A DNA stretch of 64,000 bases, from contig NZ_LMMP01000023.1 of the NCBI RefSeq assembly GCF_001422815.1, positions 111,208 through 175,207 on the forward strand, read 5' to 3'. The position numbers and the translations under genes are program-made. This document shows, in pieces, positions 36,986 to 46,213 of the stretch; positions within the stretch are counted from its first letter, which is position 1; every line of letters begins with the position of its first letter. This DNA is from Methylobacterium sp. Leaf91 (GTDB taxonomy: Bacteria > Pseudomonadota > Alphaproteobacteria > Rhizobiales > Beijerinckiaceae). Under the pieces are notes generated by a model. The model was not told where the DNA came from. It worked only from the letters and a program-made list of their open reading frames with translations, and did no database searches.

Positions 36986-37316
36986 GGAAAAACCGGTTTT
37001 CTCTCACCCGAAACCCGACCTTACCGCCTCAATGTGACCCAAAAAGCGCACCCGGGTCGGTAGGCCCTTTCCAAGGCGTCACGAACGGGTCATTGAGCAG
37101 GCGGTTTTCATGCTGATCGAACCAGTCCGATCCACCGCCTCATCCCGAGGTGCCAGAGCGTAGCGGAGGCCTCGAGGCAGGGCTCCATCACGCATTGCGA
37201 CCTCTGGGAGGCTCCCACGAGGCCCGCTCAGATGGGTACCTCGGGGTGAGGTGGGCTGGATGGGACCGTGCGGGGAAGCCCGATCGTCCCTCACCACCGA
37301 CCAGAGCCGCAGGACC

Positions 37317-38885
37317 ATGACCGAGCCCACCCGCCGCGCGCTTCTCACCGGTATCGCCGCCCTGTCCGTCGCCGGCACAGGGTCAACGGCGCAGGAGGGG
37401 CGTGCACCCAAACCCTTCGATTTCGAGCAGGTGGAGCGTCGCGCCGAGGAGCTCGCCAAGGTCGCCTACGATGCGCGGGTACCGCCCCTTCCGGCTCCCA
37501 TCGCAAAGCTCGATTACGACGCCTGGCGTGACATCCGTTTCAAGCCCGACAAGGCCTTTCTCGGTGGAGAGAACAGTCCGTTCCGGCTGCAGCTCTTCCA
37601 TGTCGGCTTCCTCTATAACCGGCCCGTCACGGTGAACCTCGTGCGTCGCGGCATCTCGACTCCGATCGCCTATCAGTCGAGCCTGTTCGACATGGGACGG
37701 ACGAAGCTCGACAAGCCGCTGCCGGTCGATCTCGGCTTCGCTGGTCTCCGCTTCCACAGCTACCTCAACAAGCCGAACCTGCTCGACGAACTCATCGTGT
37801 TTCTCGGCGCCAGCTATTACCGCTTCCTTGGACGCGATCAGCTGTATGGCCTATCCGCCCGTGGGCTCGCCCTCAACGTCGAGGGGGAGGGCGCTCCGGA
37901 GGAATTCCCGGTCTTCCGCGAATTCTGGGTGACGATGCCTGAGACCAACGCCGATTCGCTGCTGATTCATGCCCTTCTCGATAGCCCCTCGGTGACGGGT
38001 GCCTTCGCCTTCACGGTGAAGCCGGGCGACGAGACCAGCGTCGCCGTTCGCTCAACGCTTTTCCCGCGGGTCGCGCTCCCATCGGTGGGCGTCGCGCCGC
38101 TCACCTCGATGTTCTTCATCGGCGAGAACGACCGGCACCATTCCGACGATTACCGGCCCGAACTCCACGATTCCGATGGTCTTCAGATCGCGGCCGGATC
38201 GGGCGAATGGATCTGGCGCCCCCTGGACAATCCGAAGGTGCGACGCATCTCGTCCTTCGTCGATCGCGATCCGAAGGGGTTCGGACTGATGCAGCGGGAC
38301 CGCGCCTTCGAATCCTACCAAGACCTCGAAGCCTCCTATGGGCGGAGGCCGAGCTACTTCGTCGAACCCGAGGGTGACTGGGGCGAGGGCGCCGTGACCT
38401 TGATGGAACTGCCGACCGATACCGAGGTCAACGATAACATCGTCGCCTATTGGCGTCCGAAGCAGCCTTATCCGGCCGGCGAACCGGTCCGCATGTCGTA
38501 CCGCGTGCGCGCCAGGAGTTCGAACACCAGACTGCATCCGGGCGGATATGTGGCCAATACCTTCCTGGCCGCCACAAGCGCCAGCGGTGCCGCCAAGGGG
38601 GAAGAGGCGAAAGGGACGCTGAGCCGCCGCTTCCTCATCGATTTCGCCGGCGGCGAGCTGCCCTATTATCTCTCGGACCCGAGTAAGGTGGAGGTGGTAG
38701 CCGGAGCTTCACAGGGACGGATCACCGCCACTTCGCTCACTCCGAACCCGCATATCGGAGGATTGCGGGCAGCAATCGACATCACCCTCGACGCGGCGGA
38801 CCAATCTACCGATCTCCGCGCCTTCCTGCGCGCTAGCGGTCGAGCGTTATCGGAAACCTGGGTCTATCCCTGGACCACAGCGTGA
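37317..38885 (+). CDS. opgD: Periplasmic glucan biosynthesis protein (OpgD/MdoG family)
   Basis: 522 residues from ATG at 37317 with AGGA just upstream. It opens with a twin-arginine-type signal (TRRALLTGIAALSVAGTG), which distinguishes OpgD from the Sec-exported OpgG. The mature part starts FDFEQVERRAEELAKVAYDA and includes AFLGGENSPFRLQLFHVGFL, hallmarks of the family. It shapes osmoregulated periplasmic beta-glucans after synthesis by OpgH. No opgH is in the window, so the glucosyltransferase must be elsewhere. A GNAT gene overlaps its stop by four bases. Confidence 0.9.
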   Translation: MTEPTRRALLTGIAALSVAGTGSTAQEGRAPKPFDFEQVERRAEELAKVAYDARVPPLPAPIAKLDYDAWRDIRFKPDKAFLGGENSPFRLQLFHVGFLYNRPVTVNLVRRGISTPIAYQSSLFDMGRTKLDKPLPVDLGFAGLRFHSYLNKPNLLDELIVFLGASYYRFLGRDQLYGLSARGLALNVEGEGAPEEFPVFREFWVTMPETNADSLLIHALLDSPSVTGAFAFTVKPGDETSVAVRSTLFPRVALPSVGVAPLTSMFFIGENDRHHSDDYRPELHDSDGLQIAAGSGEWIWRPLDNPKVRRISSFVDRDPKGFGLMQRDRAFESYQDLEASYGRRPSYFVEPEGDWGEGAVTLMELPTDTEVNDNIVAYWRPKQPYPAGEPVRMSYRVRARSSNTRLHPGGYVANTFLAATSASGAAKGEEAKGTLSRRFLIDFAGGELPYYLSDPSKVEVVAGASQGRITATSLTPNPHIGGLRAAIDITLDAADQSTDLRAFLRASGRALSETWVYPWTTA

Positions 38886-39370
38886 GCGCCCAAGCCCACA
38901 AACGGCAGACGGTCGCTCCGGTCACCATCCGTCCGGCGACATTGGGCGACCTCGACGCCCTGGTCGCCCTGGAACACGCGGCGTTTTCGGGAGACCGGGC
39001 GGAACGGCGGGCGATCCGCCATGCCATCGGCTCTCCGTCGATGTCGTTGCTGGTCGCTCTGGATGCCGAAGACCGCTCGATCCTGGTGGCGGCGGCCACG
39101 CTGGAGCGCCGCAAGGGAAGCCGCAGTTGCAGGCTTTCCTCCATCGCGGTGTCTCCCGGACGCGCGGGTCAGGGTCTTGGCGGCATCATGCTCGATGCCG
39201 CGGAAGACGACGCACGAGCGCATGGATGCACGAAGCTGCGACTCGAAGTGAGAGCCGATAACGGTGCCGGCATCCGACTCTACGAGCGCCACGGCTACGT
39301 GCGCTTCGCTGTCCTCGAAGAGTACTACGAGGACAGCATGGAAGCCTGGCGCTACGAGAAGCCTCTGTAG
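38882..39370 (+). CDS. GNAT-family N-acetyltransferase (RimI-like)
   Basis: 162 residues from a GTG at 38882 overlapping the opgD stop (GTGA). The fold is clear: VTIRPATLGDLDALVALEHA at the start, the acetyl-CoA loop VSPGRAGQGLGGIMLDAAE and the late motif LEVRADNGAGIRLYERHGYV. Target unknown. The real S18 acetyltransferase is better assigned to the gene beside tsaB, so this is probably a paralogue with another substrate. Translational coupling to opgD suggests co-expression but not a shared pathway. Confidence 0.85.
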   Translation: MSAQAHKRQTVAPVTIRPATLGDLDALVALEHAAFSGDRAERRAIRHAIGSPSMSLLVALDAEDRSILVAAATLERRKGSRSCRLSSIAVSPGRAGQGLGGIMLDAAEDDARAHGCTKLRLEVRADNGAGIRLYERHGYVRFAVLEEYYEDSMEAWRYEKPL

Positions 39371-39380
39371 GCCGTCGCCT

Positions 39381-39398
39381 CTCCCCGGTATCGGGGAG
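39381..39398. terminator. Hairpin between convergent genes
   Basis: CTCCCCG (39381-39387), loop GTAT, CGGGGAG (39392-39398), midway in the 42-bp gap between the GNAT gene and the convergent small secreted gene. No U-tract follows, so termination is inferred from position. Confidence 0.55.
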
Positions 39399-39412
39399 GG
39401 AGCGGGAAGGGC

Positions 39413-39652
39413 TTAGTCGCAGTTCTCGCGGGTGACGGTCTTGCGGTCACCGACTTCGTTCTCGCGGGTGACCGACTTCACGCGGCAGCCGTCACGGGTC
39501 TCGCGCGTCTCCACGGTACGGGACTCAGATTCCGGCCGCTCGACGATGACGCGCTCGGGCGACTCGCGCTCGATGATCGTGGTCTGGGCCTGAACCGCCG
39601 AAACCCCGAAGAGCGTCAGCAGGGCAGCAGTGGCAAGCATGGAATGACGCAT
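39413..39652 (-). CDS. Small secreted charged protein
   Basis: 79 residues from ATG at 39650-39652, with AAGGAG seven bases upstream. The signal peptide is MRHSMLATAALLTLFGVSAV with likely cleavage after VQA. The mature part is rich in Arg, Glu and Thr with a repeating RE.ETR pattern (SRTVETRETRDG and SVTRENEVGDRKTVTRENC) and two cysteines that could form a disulfide. No family recognised with confidence; similar small periplasmic proteins are common in Methylobacterium. It lies just downstream of glyS on the same strand. Confidence 0.72.
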   Translation of the reverse strand: MRHSMLATAALLTLFGVSAVQAQTTIIERESPERVIVERPESESRTVETRETRDGCRVKSVTRENEVGDRKTVTRENCD

Positions 39653-39756
39653 GGCAATCTCCTTCGAAACCATGCGCCCAACGGCGATGCGAGCTAGACC
39701 GTTCCCATTTCGCACCCCGACCTGCCAAATTCTCCTGTTGCAGGTAGGGTCGCGCA

Positions 39757-41934
39757 CTATCCTTCTATCTTCGAGAAGTCTGCGACCTCCCGGGTCGCCG
39801 CCCGCAAGGCGTTGAGCAAGGCGAGGCGATTCTCACGCAGGGCCGGATCGTCGGCATTGACGATGACCTTCTCGAAGAAAGCATCAACGGGCGCGCGCAG
39901 GATCGACAAAGCGCGCATGGCCCCGGAGAAATCCTCGGCCGCCACGGCCGCCGACGCGGCTTCCCGGGCGGTCACCAGCGCCTCGGACAGAGCCTGCTCC
40001 TCCGGCTCGCCGGAGGCGGCGATGGCGACGCGGTCGGGCTCGGCCTCGTAGCTGCGCCCGTCCTTCTTCTCCTCGATCCGCAGGATGTTGGCCGCGCGCT
40101 TGTAGCCGGCGAGCAGGTTCCTACCGTCATCGGTCTCGAGGAACTTGCCCAGCGCCTCGACCCGACGCACGACCATCAGGAGGTCGTCCTGGCCGGGCAG
40201 GGCGAAGACGGCGTCGATCAGATCGTGGCGGGCGCCTTGGTCGCGAAGATAGACCTTCAGGCGGTCGGCGAAGAAGTTGAGGAGATCGCCAGGCATGGGG
40301 TTGTCGAGGCTGCCATGGTTCTCAAGCGCGGCCATATCGTGCTCGTCATTCCCGGAAAGGGATATGACGACGACGTGACGGTTCTTCTGAACATAAAAGG
40401 CGTCCTCCAGCACATCCTCTCGGAGGTTCAGACGTAATCCATTCTCAAGAATCAGCCGGACCACGCCAAGGGCTGCCCTACGAAGCGCGTAGGGATCCTT
40501 GCTGCCGGTGGGCCTTTCATCGATGGACCAGAAACCCGCAAGGGTGTCGAACTTATCGGCCAGGGCCACGGCGATCGAAACAGGATCGGTCGGTACTCGG
40601 TCGGATGGACCGACGGGCTTGTAATGCTCTTCCACCGCCGCGCAGACACTCGGATGTTCGCCTTGAAGCGCCGCATACTTGCGGCCCATGAGGCCCTGAA
40701 GCTCGGGAAACTCTCCAACCATCTCGGTCACGAGATCGGCCTTCGCAAGTTGAGCGCCGCGACTGGCGAGTTGTACATCCGCGCCGATATTGGGTGCTAT
40801 CTCGCGCGCCAGCGACGCGATGCGCTTCACCCGCTCGCCCTGGGTTCCGAGCTTTTCATGGAAGACGATGCTGTCGAGCTTCGGCAGACGGTCTTCCAGA
40901 CTGATCGCCTTGTCGGTCTCCCAGAAGAACTTCGCGTCCGAGAGGCGGGCACGCACCACGCGCTCGTTGCCGCCGGTGATCGCGAGGCCGCCATCGCTGG
41001 CGATCAGGTTCGAGACCAGGATGAAGGCGGGAGCCAGCGTGTCGGTGCCCGTTTCACGCAGCACGAAGCACTTCTGGTTGGCGCGGATGGTGGCACGGAT
41101 CGCCTCGGCCGGGATGTCGAGGAAGCTCGGATCGAAGGTGCCGAGCAGCACGACGGGCCATTCGACCAAGCCGGCGACCTCGTCGAGCAGGCCCTCGTCT
41201 TCCACGAGTTCGAGACCGCGCGCGAAGGCCAGGTCACGCGCATCGTGCAGGATGATGTCCTTGCGCCGATCCGGGTCGAGCACGACCTTGGCGCGCTCCA
41301 GCGCCTGGATGTAATCGTCGAACCGCCGCACCTCGATGGCCTCGGGCGCGAGGAACCGGTGTCCGTAGGTGGTGGTGCCGGCGGTGATTCCGTCCACCGA
41401 GAACGGTACGGTCTCGGGCGTCTCGGTCTCGGGGCCGAAGGTCGCCACGATGGATTGCAGCGGCCGCACCCAGCGCAGGCTCCCCGGCTGGGAAGACGCT
41501 GCGCCCCAGCGCATGGATTTCGGCCAGGGGAAGCTCTTGATGATGGCGGGCAGGATCTCGGCCAGCACGTCGAGCGTCTCGCGGCCGGCCCGCTCGATCA
41601 CGGCGACATAGAACTCGCCCTTTTTCGGATCGGTGACGATGGTCGCCTGATCGAGACTCGCGAGACCGGCGCTCTTGAGAAATCCCTGAATTGCTCCGTC
41701 CGGCGCGCCGACGCGGGGCCCTTTGCGTTCCTCGCGGACGTCCTTCCCGCGTGGCGGGAGGCCTGCCACATGCAACGCCAGTCGGCGCGGGGTCGAGAAG
41801 GCCTTCGCTCCCTCGTAGAGGAAGCCGCGCTCCACCAATGCGTCGGTGACGAGCTTCTTCAGATCCTCCGCGGCACGCCGCTGCATGCGGGCAGGAATCT
41901 CTTCGGAGCGCAGTTCGAGGAGAAGATCAGGCAT
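39757..41934 (-). CDS. glyS: Glycine-tRNA ligase beta subunit
   Basis: 725 residues from ATG at 41932-41934 ([20 protein letters not shown]), where GlyS proteins start; an in-frame upstream start at 42000 is not supported. Landmarks include [20 protein letters not shown] and [20 protein letters not shown] with the downstream [16 protein letters not shown]. The C-terminal part is the anticodon-binding domain (DALRP type). With GlyQ it forms the bacterial alpha2beta2 glycyl-tRNA synthetase. It lies 150 bp after glyQ, a larger gap than the usual near-overlap. Confidence 0.96.
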   Translation of the reverse strand: MPDLLLELRSEEIPARMQRRAAEDLKKLVTDALVERGFLYEGAKAFSTPRRLALHVAGLPPRGKDVREERKGPRVGAPDGAIQGFLKSAGLASLDQATIVTDPKKGEFYVAVIERAGRETLDVLAEILPAIIKSFPWPKSMRWGAASSQPGSLRWVRPLQSIVATFGPETETPETVPFSVDGITAGTTTYGHRFLAPEAIEVRRFDDYIQALERAKVVLDPDRRKDIILHDARDLAFARGLELVEDEGLLDEVAGLVEWPVVLLGTFDPSFLDIPAEAIRATIRANQKCFVLRETGTDTLAPAFILVSNLIASDGGLAITGGNERVVRARLSDAKFFWETDKAISLEDRLPKLDSIVFHEKLGTQGERVKRIASLAREIAPNIGADVQLASRGAQLAKADLVTEMVGEFPELQGLMGRKYAALQGEHPSVCAAVEEHYKPVGPSDRVPTDPVSIAVALADKFDTLAGFWSIDERPTGSKDPYALRRAALGVVRLILENGLRLNLREDVLEDAFYVQKNRHVVVISLSGNDEHDMAALENHGSLDNPMPGDLLNFFADRLKVYLRDQGARHDLIDAVFALPGQDDLLMVVRRVEALGKFLETDDGRNLLAGYKRAANILRIEEKKDGRSYEAEPDRVAIAASGEPEEQALSEALVTAREAASAAVAAEDFSGAMRALSILRAPVDAFFEKVIVNADDPALRENRLALLNALRAATREVADFSKIEG

Positions 41935-42084
41935 GGGGAGCGGGCATCCGAGATGTTGTTCCAGGATGTCGTCGGCGCCAAGGGCGCGCCCGACGATCAT
42001 CGTGCGAAGGTAAGAGAATGACCGGGCATGTCACGAAGACGATGCCGGGCGCCTGAAGTCGTGCAAGGGCAGCAGTGCCGCCAC

Positions 42085-43032
42085 TCAACCCGCTCCGCCG
42101 CCCGCCGTCTTCAGCCAGGCGGCCCCGCAGGCCTTGGCCAGTTCGCGCACGCGCAGGATGTAGCTCTGGCGCTCGGTCACCGAGATGACGCCGCGAGCGT
42201 CGAGCAGATTGAAGACGTGGCTCGCTTTGATGCACTGGTCGTAGGCAGGCTGGACCATCCGGTGGGTTCCCGAATCTTCCGCCGGCGCGCCCGCATCCAG
42301 ATAGGTGCGGCAGGCCTTCTCCGCGTCGGTGAACTGGCGGAACAACATCGCGGTATCCGCCGCCTCGAAATTGTGGCGCGAGTATTCCTGCTCGGCCTGG
42401 AGGAAGACATCACCGTAGGTGACCTTCTCGTCGCCCGTACCGCCATTGAAATTGAGGTCGTAGACGTTCTCGACGCCCTGCACATACATGGCCAGCCGCT
42501 CGAGCCCGTAGGTCAGTTCGCCCGCCACCGGTGCGCATTCCACACCGGCGACCTGCTGGAAATAGGTGAACTGGCTCACCTCCATGCCGTCGCACCAGCA
42601 CTCCCAGCCGAGGCCCCAGGCGCCCAATGTCGGGCTCTCCCAATCGTCCTCGACGAAGCGGATGTCGTGCAGCTTCAGGTCGACACCAATGGCGTCGAGG
42701 GAGGCGAGGTAGAGCTCCTGCAGGTTCGGCGGGTTGGGCTTCAGGATGACCTGGAACTGGTAATAATGCTGCAGCCGGTTGGGGTTCTCGCCGTAGCGCC
42801 CGTCCTTCGGCCGGCGGGACGGCTGGACATAGGCCGCCTTCCAGGGCTTCGGCCCGAGGGCGCGCAGGGTCGTCGCGGGATGAAACGTGCCGGCGCCCAC
42901 CTCCATGTCGTAAGGCTGGAGGATCACGCAGCCCTGCGCCGCCCAGAAATTCTGCAGGGTGAGAATCAAGCCTTGGAAGGAGGTCTTGGGGGCGAGATCG
43001 ACAGCGCTCGGCAGGGCTTGTGCGCTCGACAT
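42085..43032 (-). CDS. glyQ: Glycine-tRNA ligase alpha subunit
   Basis: 315 residues from ATG at 43030-43032 ([20 protein letters not shown]). The class II core is clear: [40 protein letters not shown] and [20 protein letters not shown]. GlyQ carries the catalytic site that charges tRNA-Gly with glycine. The open frame extends 33 codons upstream without similarity. Glycine supply is tied to serine-cycle metabolism in this organism through SgaA, though no regulatory link is visible. A dyad element lies about 140 bp upstream. Confidence 0.96.
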   Translation of the reverse strand: MSSAQALPSAVDLAPKTSFQGLILTLQNFWAAQGCVILQPYDMEVGAGTFHPATTLRALGPKPWKAAYVQPSRRPKDGRYGENPNRLQHYYQFQVILKPNPPNLQELYLASLDAIGVDLKLHDIRFVEDDWESPTLGAWGLGWECWCDGMEVSQFTYFQQVAGVECAPVAGELTYGLERLAMYVQGVENVYDLNFNGGTGDEKVTYGDVFLQAEQEYSRHNFEAADTAMLFRQFTDAEKACRTYLDAGAPAEDSGTHRMVQPAYDQCIKASHVFNLLDARGVISVTERQSYILRVRELAKACGAAWLKTAGGGAG

Positions 43033-43170
43033 GGCTAGCTTCCGGTAAGCGGGAAAGCGGCCAGCGTTTAAGAGGCGTGCCCGCGCTGTCAAGCCGAAGC
43101 CCCGCACCCACGCGGGTGCGCGGCGGCACACATTTCCGCCACGATTGCCATTACGTCCGGAACTGTCTCG

Positions 43171-43199
43171 CTTGATCTAAGTTCTTAGCACAAATCAAG
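43171..43199. promoter_or_regulatory. Nested dyad in the glyQ / small-protein divergent region
   Basis: CTTGAT (43171-43176) pairs with ATCAAG (43194-43199), and inside it CTAAG-TT-CTTAG (43177-43188) is a perfect dyad. It lies in the 215-bp gap between glyQ and the rightward small secreted gene. The centre resembles operator half-sites of metal-responsive repressors, but no match is strong enough to name one. Confidence 0.45.
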
Positions 43200-43247
43200 G
43201 GATCAGCCCGGTCGCAACCGACCGGCGAACATTGCGGAAACCGGACC

Positions 43248-43502
43248 ATGCGCAAGTCGTTCACTGTCTTCGCGGCTCTCATTGCAGCTTCCCTGACCGC
43301 AACGCCCTTCGTCATGGGGGCATCGAATGCGCTGGCCACCACGGACAAGACCGATCTCGTCGCCATGCCCGCTATGGTGACGCCGATCGAAGTCGCTAGC
43401 GTGCCGGCTCCTGCTTTGCCCGAGACCTGCACCCGCAAAGTGCGCGTGGTGTATTCCGGCTACGGCGCTCCGTCCTCGGCCTGCACCATCGCGACTCGCT
43501 GA
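43248..43502 (+). CDS. Small secreted protein
   Basis: 84 residues. The signal peptide is MRKSFTVFAALIAASLTATP with likely cleavage after SNALA. The short mature part has two cysteines (ETCTRKVRVVYSGYGAPSSA, then CTIATR) that could pair. No family recognised. Its ATG at 43248 has GGAAACCGGA upstream. It is divergent from glyQ and its stop lies four bases from that of the convergent S49 peptidase. Confidence 0.65.
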   Translation: MRKSFTVFAALIAASLTATPFVMGASNALATTDKTDLVAMPAMVTPIEVASVPAPALPETCTRKVRVVYSGYGAPSSACTIATR

Positions 43503-43506
43503 GACC

Positions 43507-44373
43507 TCACAACCCGTAGCGAGCCCAGGCCGCCCGCTCTTCGACCGCCGCGAGGGCGTCGGCGGCAAGGCCGTCGACGATTGTGGAGCCCGGAACGGCC
43601 CGGCGCAGGAGCCTGCTCACGAACGAACCCTGCTTCTCGGCCACGACTTTCAGTACCACTTCTTCTCCAAACCGCGCCCGCAACGTCGAGCGGGCATCAC
43701 CCAGGCCATCGATGAGGCCCAACGGCAGCGCCTGCCGCCCCGTCCAGACCGCGCCGGTGAACAGGTTGTCGCCGCTAGCGCGAACCGCCGGACGCCTCTC
43801 GGACACGAGCGTGGTGAACAGATCCTGCACATCCGCCTGGATCGCCTTCAAGCGGACGATGTCCTCCGGGTTCTCCGGGCGAAACGGGTCCAGCATCGCC
43901 TTTGCTTCGCCCTGAGTGTGGACCCTGCGTTCGATGCCGATCCGTTCGATGAGCTTGTCGAAGCCGAAACCCGCCGAGACCACCCCGATCGAACCGATCA
44001 ACGATGTCGGATCGGCGATGATCTCGTCCGCCGCGCAGGCGATCATGTAGCCGCCGGACGCAGCGACATCCTCCACGAAGGCGTAGACGGGCACTTTCTT
44101 CTCGATCGACAGCGCGCGGATGCGGCGGTGGATGAGATGGGACTGGGCCGGTGATCCTCCGGGCGAGTTGATGACCAGCGCCACCGCCGAGATGCCGGTC
44201 ATTCCAAAGCCGCTCTCGAGGCTCGAGGCCACGGTGGCCATGGAAAGGCCGGACCGCAACGGCGAGACGGCACCGATGACGCCGCTGAGACGGATGACCG
44301 CCACGGTCGGTTTGCGGCCACGCCACGCCTTGGGGAGGATCGGGTGGAGGAAGCGTGGCAGGGGAAGGGACAT
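43507..44373 (-). CDS. S49-family serine peptidase (SohB/SppA-like)
   Basis: 288 residues from ATG at 44371-44373. The Ser-Lys dyad is visible: Ser106 in DVAASGGYMIACAADEI and Lys158 in HTQGEAKAMLDPF. The preceding ALVINSPGGSPAQSHLIHRR is the oxyanion region. There is no long N-terminal anchor, so it is a compact form of the family that digests leftover signal peptides or membrane peptides. The open frame continues 60 codons upstream but overlaps the promoter region of the divergent histidine-rich gene. Confidence 0.9.
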   Translation of the reverse strand: MSLPLPRFLHPILPKAWRGRKPTVAVIRLSGVIGAVSPLRSGLSMATVASSLESGFGMTGISAVALVINSPGGSPAQSHLIHRRIRALSIEKKVPVYAFVEDVAASGGYMIACAADEIIADPTSLIGSIGVVSAGFGFDKLIERIGIERRVHTQGEAKAMLDPFRPENPEDIVRLKAIQADVQDLFTTLVSERRPAVRASGDNLFTGAVWTGRQALPLGLIDGLGDARSTLRARFGEEVVLKVVAEKQGSFVSRLLRRAVPGSTIVDGLAADALAAVEERAAWARYGL

Positions 44374-44573
44374 CAGTCTCGTCTCGCTGGAAAGTTCTGG
44401 GCCGCTCGGATCGGGGAACGAGCGACATCTCCCCACCCGGCAACAGTCACGAAATGGAGATGACCGAACCGATTTACAGGCTTCGCCGTTCTTCTCTGCC
44501 GGGGTTGCAGCACGGTGCCGCAGCGCGGAGGCCACCGGGCGACGCCCGGACAAGAGGAGGGAGACAGAGCATC

Positions 44574-44957
44574 ATGCGTATCGCAACGTGGATGGTCGTT
44601 CTGATGGGGGTATTGGGCGGGGCCTATGGTTCCTTGAACCAGGCGCGCGCCGCTCCACTGCCCGTCACCGCCGTCGAGGGAGCTGCCGCAACGCCGCTTG
44701 TGGCGCAGGCCCATTGGCACCGTCACCGCTGGCATCGCCGCCATTACTGGCATCGTCGTCACGTCTGGCACCGGCCGCATTACGGCTACAGGCGGCATTA
44801 TTGGCGGCCACATTTCTACCGCCCGGTCTACGGCTACCACCGTCCCGCCTATGGATGGCGCCGGCCCTACTGGCATCGCCGTCATCATTGGCATCGTCAC
44901 CACTGGCACCGCCGGCATTGGCACCACCGCCACCACCATTGGCGCCGGTTCTACTGA
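44574..44957 (+). CDS. Secreted histidine/arginine-rich protein
   Basis: 127 residues from ATG at 44574 behind GAGGAGGGAG. A signal peptide (MRIATWMVVLMGVLGGAYGS, cleavage probably after ARA) is followed by a mature region made almost only of His, Arg, Tyr and Trp. It is a degenerate tandem of HWHRRH and WHRRHYW units (for example HWHRHRWHRRHYWHRRH). Such sequence can bind metal ions, but function is not known. It is divergent from the S49 peptidase and convergent with the methyltransferase. The upstream frame is open but poor. Confidence 0.7.
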   Translation: MRIATWMVVLMGVLGGAYGSLNQARAAPLPVTAVEGAAATPLVAQAHWHRHRWHRRHYWHRRHVWHRPHYGYRRHYWRPHFYRPVYGYHRPAYGWRRPYWHRRHHWHRHHWHRRHWHHRHHHWRRFY

Positions 44958-45019
44958 CGCTTCAGCGAACGTGCCGTATCGTCTGGCGGCGGGGGCCTAT
45001 GCCCTCGCCGTCGCCTTGT

Positions 45020-45790
45020 TCAAGCCGGCCAGGGCTGCCCGCGATGGATAGCGTCGGCCTCCGGCGTGATCACGCCGTCCTCGCCATGCAGGACGAGCGG
45101 CGGCGCCAGGGAAAAAGGCGCGCGGCTTCCCTTAATGCCCGTGATCAGAACGCGAATCGCGGGCCGCTCCGCTCGCGCATGGACCGGTCGAACCATGATC
45201 CCTCCGAAGCGCCTCCTCATGGCGGCGAGGCAGTCGGGCAGGGCATCGGCGCGATGGATCAGGCCAAGCGTCCCTCCGGGCTTCAGCACATCGAGGCAGG
45301 CCTTCAGCCAGGGTTCGAGCCCGCCCTCCGCGAAGGTATGGGCCGAGGCTTTCCCCGCGACGGGCGATGGCCTGTGACGCTCCACCTCGAAGAAGGGAGG
45401 GTTGGTGAGCACGATGTCGGCCATCTCGGGTCCGAGCCCGGCCGCCCGGCGGGCTTCGACCGAGAAGACGTCCGCGGCGATGACGACCGCCCGACCCTGA
45501 AGTCCGTTCTCCTCGATATTTCTGTGAGCCAGACGAACGAGGTCCGCGTCCCTCTCCACCAGCACGATCCTGGCGCTCGGTTCCTCTAGCGCCGCCGCGA
45601 GACCCACCGCTCCGCTTGCCGCACCGACATCGACGATCGTGGAATCCGGCTTCGGTCGCACCAACCGGCTCAGTAACGCCGCATCCGTCCCTGCGCGGTG
45701 GGCGCCACGCGGCGGCTGATACAAGTGAAGACGTCCACCGAGCCAGAGATTCGGCCCAGGCTCCGCCTGCTCGCCAACTACTTCACGCAT
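45020..45790 (-). CDS. Class I SAM-dependent methyltransferase (TrmN6 / YfiC-like)
   Basis: 256 residues from ATG at 45788-45790. The SAM-binding motif I is IVDVGAASGAVGLAAAL and the amino-methylating NPPF motif is LTNPPFFEVERH. This is the pattern of tRNA1(Val) adenine-37 N6-methyltransferase and related RNA or protein-glutamine methyltransferases. A Q-rich opening with HLYQPPRGAHRAGTDAALL (substrate-entry region) supports the TrmN6 group. The start overlaps the end of the DUF2007 gene by eight bases, a common pairing in alphaproteobacteria. Confidence 0.85.
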   Translation of the reverse strand: MREVVGEQAEPGPNLWLGGRLHLYQPPRGAHRAGTDAALLSRLVRPKPDSTIVDVGAASGAVGLAAALEEPSARIVLVERDADLVRLAHRNIEENGLQGRAVVIAADVFSVEARRAAGLGPEMADIVLTNPPFFEVERHRPSPVAGKASAHTFAEGGLEPWLKACLDVLKPGGTLGLIHRADALPDCLAAMRRRFGGIMVRPVHARAERPAIRVLITGIKGSRAPFSLAPPLVLHGEDGVITPEADAIHRGQPWPA

Positions 45791-46007
45791 CGCGCAGTTC
45801 GTGCGCGAGGCCGGCATCCTCGAGAAGACGGCGCGCTTCGGTCACATAGTCGTCCGGCACGAGAAGCCTTCGTGCAAAGGCGCCTATCGAACCTTCCAGC
45901 AGGCTCATGTGGATGTCGGCGACGAGAACCGGAATCTCCGCCCCCTGAAGGAGCGACTCGGCAAAGCCCATCAGGACGATGTCGTTGCTCCGGATGAGTT
46001 CTCTCAT
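45783..46007 (-). CDS. DUF2007 small protein
   Basis: 74 residues from ATG at 46005-46007 (MRELIRSNDIVLMGFAESLL). The sequence ADIHMSLLEGSIGAFARRLL and the end LEDAGLAHELRDA match the DUF2007 family, sometimes called putative signal transducing protein. Mechanism unknown. It overlaps the methyltransferase gene by eight bases and is divergent from the polyprenyl diphosphate synthase gene. Confidence 0.85.
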   Translation of the reverse strand: MRELIRSNDIVLMGFAESLLQGAEIPVLVADIHMSLLEGSIGAFARRLLVPDDYVTEARRLLEDAGLAHELRDA

Positions 46008-46213
46008 GCGTCCACCCGCCCCATCGGCGGCTCCCTGCCGCCACCCTTTGTATACAGCGAGAAACGCGGGATGTTGCAGCGCCTCGGCGCGCATGCGAAG
46101 GGGTGCCCGCGTGGATGTTGGTCACGGGAGATAGCCCGGCCGAGCGGATCGGCCCGAGCGGCGGGTGCGCCGCCGGGATCTGCCTGGTGTGAAAAGCTCG
46201 GGAGGCATCGAGT

